A DNA stretch of 8,739 nucleotides from an uncultured Collinsella sp. (GTDB lineage: Bacteria > Actinomycetota > Coriobacteriia > Coriobacteriales > Coriobacteriaceae): contig CALBUZ010000101.1 in the NCBI GenBank assembly GCA_937969105.1, positions 1 through 8,739 of the forward strand. Reading direction: 5' to 3'. The translations under genes were made by a program, and so were the position numbers. Shown in pieces: positions 1 through 8,669 of the stretch (within the stretch, counting starts at the first letter, position 1; each line of letters starts with the position of its first letter). The notes below the pieces were generated by a model. It did no database searches, had not been told where the DNA came from, and saw only the letters and a list, made by a program, of their open reading frames with translations.

Positions 1-2
1 CC

Positions 3-86
3 ATTCTCGCCCAATGGTCGGATGAGGATATCCTGGGGATTGATGGTATGGCGCAGTTCTGCGGTCACCTTCTGATGTTTGGCTAA
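3..86 (+). CDS. possible C-terminal tail of an unidentified upstream gene (partial)
   Basis: A reading frame is open from the window edge and stops at TAA 84-86, giving 27 residues that end in FCGHLLMFG. Third-position G+C is about 63% by hand count, compatible with coding in this genome, but another frame is also open to base 75, so the evidence is weak. I do not recognise the family. If real, the gene ends 69 bases before secA and could share its transcript. It could equally be non-coding sequence that happens to be open. Confidence 0.35.
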   Translation: MLAQWSDEDILGIDGMAQFCGHLLMFG

Positions 87-144
87 AGTACATTTATCTG
101 TGTTTAACTCGCCCGAGGCTGCATGGCGTGGGCGATGGCCAAAA

Positions 145-150
145 AGGAAA
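145..150 (+). promoter_or_regulatory. ribosome binding site that fixes the secA start
   Basis: AGGAAA lies five bases upstream of the ATG at 156. The two earlier in-frame ATGs (123 and 135) have no comparable purine-rich site. The protein starting at 156 (MGFMSKLLSFGSDKDLKR) matches the usual N-terminus of SecA, so this site decides the start. Confidence 0.7.
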
Positions 151-155
151 ACCAC

Positions 156-2962
<2,807 letters not shown>

Positions 2963-2963
<1 letters not shown>

Positions 2964-4111
2964 TGGCCGAGGCTTTAGAGGTAACGCCCGCCGAGCTGGA
3001 CGCGTTTGCGGACCGGCTCGGCGAGGTCGAGTCGTATCTTCATTTGGACGAGAAGCGCACGCGCGTGACCGAGCTCGAGGCCAAAAGCGTGGCCCCCGGC
3101 TTTTGGGATGACGCCGATGCCGCTCGCGCCACCATGGAGGAGATCGCTCGCGCCAAGGAAGATATCGCTGCCGTGGATACCGCGCGCGGCGAGCTATCTG
3201 ACGCCCGCGCGGCGCTGGAACTTGCCGAGGAGATGGGCGACGACCCCGATGCCGTCGCATTGCGCGAGGAGGCTGCCACTACGGCAGAACGCCTGGCCCG
3301 AGCTATCGACGAGCTTGAGCTTTCGAGCTGGTTTACCGGTGAGTTCGATCACGGCGACGCGATTGTGACCATCAAGCCCGGACAGGGTGGCCTGGAGGCG
3401 CAGGACTGGACCTTCATGCTCTTTAAGATGTACATGAAGTACTGCCAGCGTCGCGGCTGGAAGGTCACCATTAACGACTGCCCCGCGGCTGAGGTCATCG
3501 GCATCGACCGTGCGACCTTTACCGTCGAGGGCAAGGACGCGTTTGGCATGCTGCGCGCCGAGGCCGGCGTCCACCGTCTGGTGCGCATTAGCCCCACCGA
3601 TGACAAGAAGCGCCGCCAGACCACGTTTGCCGGCGTCGAGGTCATTCCGGTGCTGCCCAATGATATCGACATCGAGATCAGTCCCGACGATATCCGCGTG
3701 GACGTGTATCACGCGAGCGGCCCGGGCGGCCAGGGCGTCAACACCACCGACTCCGCCGTACGCGTGACGCATTTCCCCAGCGGCATCGTGGTCACTTGCC
3801 AAAACGAGCGCAGCCAGATTCAAAACAAGGCCGCGTGCATGCAGATTCTCAAGGCCCGTCTGTACGAGATCGAGCTCGAGAAGCGCGCCGAGGCGCTCGA
3901 CGAGATTCGTGGACCCAAGACCACGATCGGTTTTGGTAACCAGATTCGCAGCTACGTGCTCTACCCGTATCAGATGGTCAAGGACCTGCGTACGGGTGTG
4001 GAGACCAGCAACGTCGAGGCCGTTCTCGACGATGGCGATCTGGATCCGTTTGTGATCGGCTACCATCGCTGGGCAACCGGCAATGCCGATGCGGAAGGCT
4101 CGGACGCCTAG
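2963..4111 (+). CDS. prfB: Peptide chain release factor 2 (RF2) with a variant SPT tripeptide
   Basis: RF2 reads UAA and UGA in the ribosomal A site and triggers hydrolysis of peptidyl-tRNA. The product has 382 residues (E. coli RF2: 365). The catalytic GGQ is at 255-257 within SGPGGQGVNTTDSAVRVTH, and the N-terminal helical domain and the C-terminal FGNQIRSYVLYPYQMVKDLRTGVET block are typical of RF2. The loop that normally carries Ser-Pro-Phe reads VRISPTDDKKRRQTTF, so residues 210-212 are Ser-Pro-Thr, with Gln219 at the usual His position. The ATG overlaps the secA TAA (TAATG), with AGGA about seven bases upstream in the secA end, so translation is probably coupled. There is no programmed frameshift: the frame is continuous through YLHLDEK, where E. 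coli has CUU UGA C. The gene ends in TAG, a codon read by RF1. Identity is secure; the effect of the SPT variant is unknown. Confidence 0.96.
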
Positions 4112-4152
4112 GCACATGGTTGGCTCCGGGTCGATGCAAACACTTCGCAGGG

Positions 4153-4181
4153 GTGGTATTTGCTCGGTGAATCGGTAGAAT
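4153..4181 (+). promoter_or_regulatory. weak candidate promoter between prfB and the YitT gene
   Basis: TAGAAT at 4176-4181 matches the -10 consensus at five of six positions. A poor -35 match (GTGGTA) lies 17 bases upstream at 4153-4158. Transcription would begin around 4188, just before the hairpin at 4201-4226. This is a consensus match by eye only. Confidence 0.3.
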
Positions 4182-4200
4182 CGAATACAGCAAGAAGTTC

Positions 4201-4229
4201 AAAGCGCACTCGTTTGGGTGCGCTTTTTT
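4201..4229 (+). terminator. hairpin with T-run between prfB and the YitT gene
   Basis: A perfect 9-bp stem (AAAGCGCAC at 4201-4209 with GTGCGCTTT at 4218-4226) encloses an 8-base loop and runs into six T residues (4224-4229). This is the classic form of an intrinsic terminator and fits the end of the secA-prfB transcript. Its T-run stops two bases before the YitT gene's ribosome binding site, so any transcript entering from upstream must pass it. It could also act as a leader hairpin or attenuator for that gene. Confidence 0.8.
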
Positions 4230-4230
4230 G

Positions 4231-4237
4231 AGGGAGG
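4231..4237 (+). promoter_or_regulatory. ribosome binding site of the YitT-family gene
   Basis: AGGGAGG lies four bases before the ATG at 4242. An earlier in-frame ATG at 4218 lies inside the terminator stem and has no such site, so 4242 is the preferred start. Confidence 0.7.
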
Positions 4238-4241
4238 CAGC

Positions 4242-5132
4242 ATGGCATATCGTCTGGACATCAAGCGCATTCTTTCGATGAACTTCTTTCACGATCTGCC
4301 CAAGATTATGCTGGGCTGTGCTCTGGCCGCTATCGCGACGGACCTGTTTTTGATCCCCAACGGTCTTGCCGCCGGCGGCGTTACGGGTCTCGCCACGATT
4401 ATCCAGGCGGTCGGTGCGTCTCATGGCATCTCGCTGCCTGTCGGTATTCAAACCATTGTGATGAACGCCTTGCTGCTGCTGGTGGTTATGCGCGAGGGTG
4501 GCATGTTCTACGTGGTGCAGACGGCGACGGGTTTTGTGCTGCTCGGCTTTTTCACCGACCTGTTCGCTCCGTTTGTGGCGCCGCTGGCACATGCCGATCT
4601 GATGCTGCCCGCTATGTGGGGCGGCATTATCACGGGCATCGGCTACGGCATGGTGCTGCGCGCCGGTGCCAACACCGGCGGCTCCGACACAATCGGCCAG
4701 ATCATCTCGCGCAATACGTCGCTACCGGTTGGCTCGACCGTCATGGCGATCGACGTTGCCGTGTGTGCGCTCTCGGCCCCGGTCTTCTCGGTCGAAAACG
4801 CGCTGTATGCGGGCCTTTCGATGGTCATTAGCGGCTACGTAATCGATGCCGTGGTCGATGGTGGCAACAGGCGGCGTATGGTACTCATCATCTCGGACAA
4901 GTTTCCCGATATCGCGGCCGACATCATGTATGGCCTGGGCCGCGGCTGCACCAAGTTTAAGGCGACCGGTATGTACTCGGGTGCCGAGAAACCGGTGATC
5001 ATGGTCATCGTGAGCCGTCGCGAACTCAATACGCTCAAGACGATCGTGCGCGAGCGCGACCCGCGCGCCATCGTGACCGTGGCCGACGTTACGGAAACCT
5101 TCGGCGAGGGCTTCAAGGACATTAACGCGTAG
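4242..5132 (+). CDS. YitT family membrane protein (DUF161 + DUF2179)
   Basis: The 296-residue product belongs to the YitT family of integral membrane proteins, whose substrate is not established; transport has been suggested for relatives. The N-terminal part carries about six hydrophobic segments, roughly at residues 21-40, 44-58, 70-84, 94-113, 122-140 and 163-204 (possibly two segments). It includes the glycine-rich motif LIPNGLAAGGVTGLATII and the signature AGANTGGSDTIGQIISRN near 141-158. The C-terminal soluble part (about 208-290: RRMVLIISDKFPDIAADIM, then GRGCTKFKATGMYSG, ending VADVTETFGEGF) matches the cytoplasmic DUF2179 domain found in this family. It stands alone between the secA-prfB pair and the transketolase pair, with gaps on both sides. 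The start at 4242 has a strong ribosome binding site. No terminator was seen directly after its TAG stop. The family call is firm; the function is open. Confidence 0.93.
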   Translation: MAYRLDIKRILSMNFFHDLPKIMLGCALAAIATDLFLIPNGLAAGGVTGLATIIQAVGASHGISLPVGIQTIVMNALLLLVVMREGGMFYVVQTATGFVLLGFFTDLFAPFVAPLAHADLMLPAMWGGIITGIGYGMVLRAGANTGGSDTIGQIISRNTSLPVGSTVMAIDVAVCALSAPVFSVENALYAGLSMVISGYVIDAVVDGGNRRRMVLIISDKFPDIAADIMYGLGRGCTKFKATGMYSGAEKPVIMVIVSRRELNTLKTIVRERDPRAIVTVADVTETFGEGFKDINA

Positions 5133-5225
5133 GGCCGACTGCGTTCTATCCAAAAGACGTTCACATTGGTAAACCGTTTCATCAGCGATTCTGCCTGCTC
5201 AATTGCTCAAATAATGATAAATACT

Positions 5226-5254
5226 CTGGTAAAGCTTCCAGTTTCCAGCATAAT
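5226..5254 (+). promoter_or_regulatory. weak candidate promoter for the transketolase pair
   Basis: CATAAT at 5249-5254 matches the -10 consensus at five of six positions. CTGGTA at 5226-5231 is a partial -35 match 17 bases upstream. It lies in the most A+T-rich stretch of the 207-base gap between the YitT gene and the transketolase genes and would give a leader of about 80 bases. The support is consensus matching by eye. Confidence 0.3.
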
Positions 5255-5328
5255 GAATGACGTACGTGCATCGCGGCTGGGTTGGGACGACCTTCTGTGC
5301 CGTGCGCATCTTGTCTAAAGAGGATGAA

Positions 5329-5335
5329 AGGAAGG
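5329..5335 (+). promoter_or_regulatory. ribosome binding site of the transketolase N-subunit gene
   Basis: AGGAAGG lies four bases before the ATG at 5340. It supports that start and suggests efficient translation. Confidence 0.7.
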
Positions 5336-5339
5336 CACA

Positions 5340-6170
5340 ATGAGCGACGAAGAGCTCAAAAAGGTTGCCAACGAGGTAAGGAAGGGCATCGTCACCGGCG
5401 TGCACGCTGCCAAGTCCGGCCATCCGGGCGGTTCGCTCGGCGCTGCCGACATCATGACCTATCTGTACTTTGAGGAAATGAACGTCGACCCGGCCGATCC
5501 CCGCAAGGCCGACCGCGATCGCTTTGTGCTCTCCAAGGGCCACTGCGCGCCTGGTCTGTATGCCGTGCTCGCCGAGCGCGGGTTCTTCCCCAAGGAGGAC
5601 CTCGAGACGCTGCGCCATATCGGTAGCCACCTGCAGGGCCACCCCAACATGAACGACACCCCGGGCGTCGATATGTCCACCGGTTCGCTCGGCCAGGGCA
5701 TCTCCGCTGCCGTGGGCATGGCCGTTGCCGCCAAGCACTGGGGCGATACTTACCGCACCTACGCCCTGCTGGGCGACGGCGAGAGCGAGGAGGGCCAGGT
5801 CTGGGAGGCTGCCATGTTTGCCGGCAACCAGCAGCTCGACAACCTCTGCGTGATCGTCGACCACAACGGCCTGCAGATCGACGGCCCCGTCGAGGAGGTC
5901 AACGACCCCATGCCGCTCGCCGACAAGTTCCGCGCCTTTAAGTTCCACGTGGTGGAGCTCGCCGACGGCAACGACTTCGATCAGATCCGCGCCGCCTTTG
6001 CCGAGGCTCGCGCCACCAAGGGTCAGCCGACCGCCATTATCGCCGAGACCATGAAGGGCAAGGGCGTCTCCTTTATGGAGAACCAGGTGGGTTGGCACGG
6101 TAAGGCCCCCAACGATGAACAGTTTGAGCAGGCCATGGCAGAGCTCACGGCCGCCGGAGAGGAGCTCTAG
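5340..6170 (+). CDS. Transketolase, N-terminal (TPP-binding) subunit
   Basis: This 276-residue protein is the pyrophosphate-binding half of a split transketolase, which moves two-carbon units between sugar phosphates in the non-oxidative pentose phosphate pathway. Visible features are SGHPGGSLGAADI at residues 26-38 with the active-site His28, SKGHCAPGLYAVL from 65, HPNMNDTPGVDMSTGSLGQG at 101-120, and the thiamine-diphosphate/metal motif beginning GDGESEEGQVWEA at 145 and ending at Asn176 in DHNG. It stops after the first domain, whereas classic transketolase runs to about 650 residues; the missing domains are supplied by the next gene, one base downstream. Deoxyxylulose phosphate synthase has the same fold but is a single long chain, so transketolase is favoured. 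The cellular substrate has not been shown, and other split transketolase-like enzymes exist. Confidence 0.94.
   Translation: MSDEELKKVANEVRKGIVTGVHAAKSGHPGGSLGAADIMTYLYFEEMNVDPADPRKADRDRFVLSKGHCAPGLYAVLAERGFFPKEDLETLRHIGSHLQGHPNMNDTPGVDMSTGSLGQGISAAVGMAVAAKHWGDTYRTYALLGDGESEEGQVWEAAMFAGNQQLDNLCVIVDHNGLQIDGPVEEVNDPMPLADKFRAFKFHVVELADGNDFDQIRAAFAEARATKGQPTAIIAETMKGKGVSFMENQVGWHGKAPNDEQFEQAMAELTAAGEEL
6156..6164 (+). promoter_or_regulatory. ribosome binding site of the transketolase C-subunit gene, inside the preceding gene
   Basis: GGAGAGGAG lies within the last codons of the N-subunit gene, seven bases before the ATG at 6172. It fixes the start there rather than at the in-frame ATG at 6115, which would overlap the first gene by 56 bases, and it fits coupled translation of the two subunits. 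Confidence 0.65.
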
Positions 6171-6171
6171 G

Positions 6172-7113
6172 ATGGCAGACGTCAAGAAAATCGCCACGCG
6201 CGTAAGCTACGGCGAGGCCCTCGTCGAGCTCGCCAACGAGCACGATGACTTTGTGGTCCTCGACGCCGACCTGGCCGCCGCCACGCAGACCGGCAAGTTT
6301 AAGGCCGCCTGCCCCGACCGCTTCTTCGATGTGGGCATTGCCGAGAGCAACCTGATGGGTGTTGCCGCCGGTATCGCAACCACCGGCCGCGTTGCCTTCG
6401 CGAGCAGCTTTGCCATGTTCGCCGCCGGCCGCGCCTTTGAGCAGGTCCGCAACTCCATTGGCTACCCGCACCTTAACGTTAAGATCGGTGCCACGCACGC
6501 CGGTATCTCGGTGGGCGAGGACGGCGCCACGCACCAGTGCTGCGAGGATATCGCCCTGATGCGCGTCATCCCCGGCATGACCGTGATTGTTCCCGCCGAC
6601 GACGTCGAGGCCCGCGCCGTGACGCGCGCCGCCTACGAGTGCGACGGCCCCGTGTACATGCGCTTTGCCCGTCTGGCCTCGCCGGTTATCAACGATCCCG
6701 AGACCTACAAGTTCGAGGTGGGCCGCGGCATCGTCATGCGCGAGGGTGCTGACGTCACCATCATCGCCTGCGGCCTGATGGTCGGCGAGGCTCTTGAGGC
6801 CGCTGAGCAGCTTGCCGCCGAGGGCATCGATGCCGAGGTCATCAACATGCACACCATCAAGCCCATCGATGCCGACCTGATCGTCAAGAGCGCCACCAAG
6901 ACCGGCCACGTCGTGACCGTCGAGGAGCACTCCGTGATCGGTGGCCTGGGCAGCGCCGTTGCCGATGTCCTGTGCGAGCAGTGCCCGACGCCGCTTAAGA
7001 AGATTGGCGTCAACGACACCTTCGGTGAGTCCGGCCCGGGTGCCGAGCTCCTGCACAAGTACGGCCTGGACGCCGCCAACATCGTGGCGACCACCAAGGA
7101 GTTCTTGGCCTAA
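6172..7113 (+). CDS. Transketolase, C-terminal (pyrimidine-binding) subunit
   Basis: This 313-residue protein supplies the PYR and C-terminal domains of the split transketolase. The PYR domain contains RFFDVGIAESNLMGVAAGIA, in which Glu58 is the conserved residue that activates the thiamine ring, followed by FASSFAMFAAGRAFEQVR and the segment GATHAGISVGEDGATHQ. The C-terminal domain starts near residue 180 with the VTIIACGLMVGEALEAAEQL strand-helix unit and includes MHTIKPID and VTVEEHSVIGGLGSAVADVL. Its start is one base after the N-subunit stop (TAG, G, ATG), so the two are almost certainly cotranscribed and made in equal amounts as a heterodimer or heterotetramer. A hairpin at 7167-7203 closes the operon. 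Length and motifs are complete and nothing is missing. Confidence 0.95.
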   Translation: MADVKKIATRVSYGEALVELANEHDDFVVLDADLAAATQTGKFKAACPDRFFDVGIAESNLMGVAAGIATTGRVAFASSFAMFAAGRAFEQVRNSIGYPHLNVKIGATHAGISVGEDGATHQCCEDIALMRVIPGMTVIVPADDVEARAVTRAAYECDGPVYMRFARLASPVINDPETYKFEVGRGIVMREGADVTIIACGLMVGEALEAAEQLAAEGIDAEVINMHTIKPIDADLIVKSATKTGHVVTVEEHSVIGGLGSAVADVLCEQCPTPLKKIGVNDTFGESGPGAELLHKYGLDAANIVATTKEFLA

Positions 7114-7166
7114 GGCATTTTGCTTTGGCCTTGACCTGAGAGCCGTTCCCGCATTGGATAATAAAT

Positions 7167-7203
7167 AAGCCGGGGTGCCTTTCGTGTGGGGGCACCCCGG
7201 CTT
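7167..7203. terminator. bidirectional terminator between convergent genes
   Basis: A perfect 13-bp stem (AAGCCGGGGTGCC at 7167-7179 with its complement at 7191-7203) encloses an 11-base loop. On the + strand it is followed by TTTGTGTTT and ends the transketolase operon. On the - strand it is followed by TTATTTATTA and would end the zinc-ribbon gene, whose reading frame closes at 7230. The position between two convergent genes and T-rich tails on both sides support action in both directions. Confidence 0.85.
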
Positions 7204-7229
7204 TGTGTTTGGGGGAGGCAGAGAAGAAG

Positions 7230-7739
7230 CTAGAGGAGCTTCACGGTCGGGGCGAGGGCGTTGGCAAAGATGTCGTCCGGCCAGAATACCGCTGCGACAT
7301 TAGGGTCATTTGCTGCAACTATTTCAGCAAGAATGGAGTCGTAGGAGATTGTCCCCAACGATTGGAGGTCGATTATCTCGCGTGCGGCATCATCCGAACA
7401 CAAGTTAAGACGATATGCAGCTTTTAATAAATGGTCTTGCCCCGCATCAAAGGCCCAACGATAAATTACTAGTTTTACATAGTGGTTTTCGTCGAGCTTG
7501 ATGTCGCGAATACGGCCGCACTCGATATCTCCCGCGTTTCCATACGGTTCATTTTTCATGGCAAGATATCCAAGCTCTTTATCTGGAAAGGCGGTCGAGT
7601 ACAGCCCTATCGAATCCCCGTTGACCTTTGCCGTGACCCTGCCATCCCAATACTCGGGCAGGTCGACACTGAAGGTTTGGGCCTCGATGTGGCGTGCGGC
7701 GGCTTTGCGCTGTTCCTCGGCCTGGCGCGCCGCTTCCTC
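7230..7739 (-). pseudogene. C-terminal remnant of the zinc-ribbon membrane protein, cut off by an in-frame TAA
   Basis: Directly beyond the TAA at 7740-7742, and in the same frame, 169 further codons stay open to a TAG at 7230-7232. They begin EEAARQAEEQRKAAARH, which continues the Ala/Lys helix ending VAAKKAA just before the stop, so the two parts were one protein of about 423 residues. The remnant continues with TFSVDLPEYWDGRVTAKVNG, a likely beta-rich outer domain, and ends DDIFANALAPTVKLL. No domain name is claimed. The first ATG inside it (7557-7559) lies 60 codons in and has only a weak possible ribosome site, so independent expression is doubtful. By hand count G+C is about 43% over 7381-7500 against about 72% over 7681-7740. 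Absence of further stops or frameshifts argues for a recent nonsense change, or for a sequencing error. Confidence 0.75.
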
Positions 7740-8501
7740 TTAGGCGGCTTTCTTGGCCGCGACGGCGGTGTCGCGGCGGTTCGTTGCGGCGTGTTGCAGC
7801 GCATCGACGTTGGGCGCGTTCTTGCCCTTGTATGCCATGGCGAGCGTCACAGCGTCATTGATCTCGTCGTCGGTTACCTCAGCGGCGTCGATGGGCGTAA
7901 AGTCCAAAACCGAATCCTGCTCGGCGAGCTCGCCCAGGTCAATCTTTTCGCCCTTGGCAAAGACATCGTCGATCGTAAGCTCGGCCTTTGTGCAAGGCAC
8001 CTGGTAGATAGTGCCATCGGCGGCGATGGGGGAGCCTGCCGCCTTGAGCGTGTACTTGCCCTGGATAAGTTTGATGCCCGAGCCGTCGGATGCGACATAT
8101 TCGACCTTATCGACCTTCTTTCCGTCGACCGTCTTGCCCTTTACGCGCACCGGCACGCGCGAAGCTCCATCATCGGTATCCCACCCTTCAGCCTTTACAC
8201 TCACCACGAGCGCATGCTTGGAATGCGCCGACTCATACTGTTCCTGCTCCTGGACATGCTGCTGATACAGGTGATACGCCAGCCCACCGCCCCCGCCAAC
8301 AACGATTACCGCCGCGCAGACGATAGCGATCACGACGCCTTTCTTGGACTTCTTACCGGGAGCGGAAGAACCCACAGGTGCCGGCGCAACCGCAGGCTCG
8401 GCTACGGGCATAGCCTGTGCCCCATCAGTAAGCGCAGCCCCACATCCCACGCAAAACCGAGCCCCATCAGCAAGCTCAGCACCACAATACGGACAAACCA
8501 T
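7740..8501 (-). CDS. zinc-ribbon, single-pass membrane protein (truncated)
   Basis: The surviving ORF encodes 253 residues. An N-terminal zinc ribbon CPYCGAELADGARFCVGCG (C3, C6, C17, C20) is followed by an Ala/Pro linker and a basic stretch GKKSKK. One membrane segment spans about residues 55-77 (VVIAIVCAAVIVVGGGGGL), then a polar helix YQQHVQEQEQYESAHSK and a likely outer beta domain with KVEYVASDGSGIKL, GKYTLKAAGSPIAADGTIYQ and DDEINDAVTLAMAY. The expected topology is ribbon in the cytoplasm, remainder outside. The ATG at 8499-8501 is preferred over the one at 8526-8528 because GGAGG lies five bases before it and the ribbon starts at once. The frame ends at a TAA inside a helix whose other half follows in frame, so the protein is probably truncated. 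The gene stands alone and convergent to the transketolase operon. Its function is unknown; related coriobacterial proteins are usually annotated only as zinc-ribbon proteins. Confidence 0.85.
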   Translation of the reverse strand: MVCPYCGAELADGARFCVGCGAALTDGAQAMPVAEPAVAPAPVGSSAPGKKSKKGVVIAIVCAAVIVVGGGGGLAYHLYQQHVQEQEQYESAHSKHALVVSVKAEGWDTDDGASRVPVRVKGKTVDGKKVDKVEYVASDGSGIKLIQGKYTLKAAGSPIAADGTIYQVPCTKAELTIDDVFAKGEKIDLGELAEQDSVLDFTPIDAAEVTDDEINDAVTLAMAYKGKNAPNVDALQHAATNRRDTAVAAKKAA

Positions 8502-8506
8502 ACCAA

Positions 8507-8511
8507 CCTCC
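8507..8511 (-). promoter_or_regulatory. ribosome binding site of the zinc-ribbon gene
   Basis: GGAGG on the - strand lies five bases before the ATG at 8499-8501. It places the start nine codons inside the longest possible frame. Confidence 0.7.
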
Positions 8512-8555
8512 AGCAAGCCTAGAACCATCCATCTAACTCAACTGTAAAGCGATAT

Positions 8556-8576
8556 CCCCAACCAAAGTTGCGCAAC
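8556..8576. repeat. diverged partial copy of the inverted-repeat arm, containing a 10-bp palindrome
   Basis: CCCCAACCAAAGTTGCGCAAC matches the first 17 bases of the left arm at 8583 in 14 positions (CCCCAA, three differences, AAGTTGCG). It ends in the perfect palindrome GTTGCGCAAC (8567-8576). It lies 55-75 bases upstream of the zinc-ribbon start, so it could also be a regulator-binding site; nothing in the sequence distinguishes the two. Confidence 0.45.
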
Positions 8577-8582
8577 AATGAC

Positions 8583-8669
8583 CCCCAATATAAGTTGCGG
8601 TGAAATAGGGACTGATGAGGGCTTTTGACCGCAAAAACAGTCCCTATTTCACCGCAACTTATATTGGGG
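8583..8669. repeat. perfect 32-bp inverted repeat, MITE/REP-like intergenic element
   Basis: Bases 8583-8614 (beginning CCCCAATATAAGTTGCGG, ending GGGACTG) are the exact reverse complement of 8638-8669, with a 23-base loop at 8615-8637. The next base pair on either end does not match, so the arms have sharp limits. The loop has its own small stem (TTTTG 8623-8627 with CAAAA 8632-8636). There is no T-run after the stem on either strand, which speaks against an intrinsic terminator. No transposase gene is present in the window. A non-autonomous mobile palindrome (MITE, or a REP pair) is the best reading, but it rests on structure alone. Confidence 0.7.

Noticed and set aside
123..155. An 11-codon N-terminal extension of SecA starting at ATG 123
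   Set aside because: It has no ribosome site and is not part of the usual SecA N-terminus, whereas ATG 156 has both a site and a family match.
5199..7056. Long - strand open frames opposite the two transketolase genes
   Set aside because: The same antisense effect applies: repetitive Gly/Leu/Ala/His/Asp-rich translations, and the + strand carries intact thiamine-enzyme motifs over the full length.
7740..7742. Programmed stop-codon readthrough producing the full zinc-ribbon protein
   Set aside because: The stop is TAA followed by GAG, generally the least leaky type of stop, and no pseudoknot or known readthrough context is visible. A nonsense change or sequencing error is simpler.
7482..8522. 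A 346-codon + strand open frame opposite the zinc-ribbon gene
   Set aside because: The - strand has the zinc ribbon, membrane segment, ribosome site and a continuous domain structure. The + strand frame has none of these and crosses the TAA junction only because the - strand codons permit it.
8583..8669. The long hairpin as a rho-independent terminator or a CRISPR repeat
   Set aside because: No T-run follows the stem on either strand, and there is a single palindrome without spaced repeat-spacer units.
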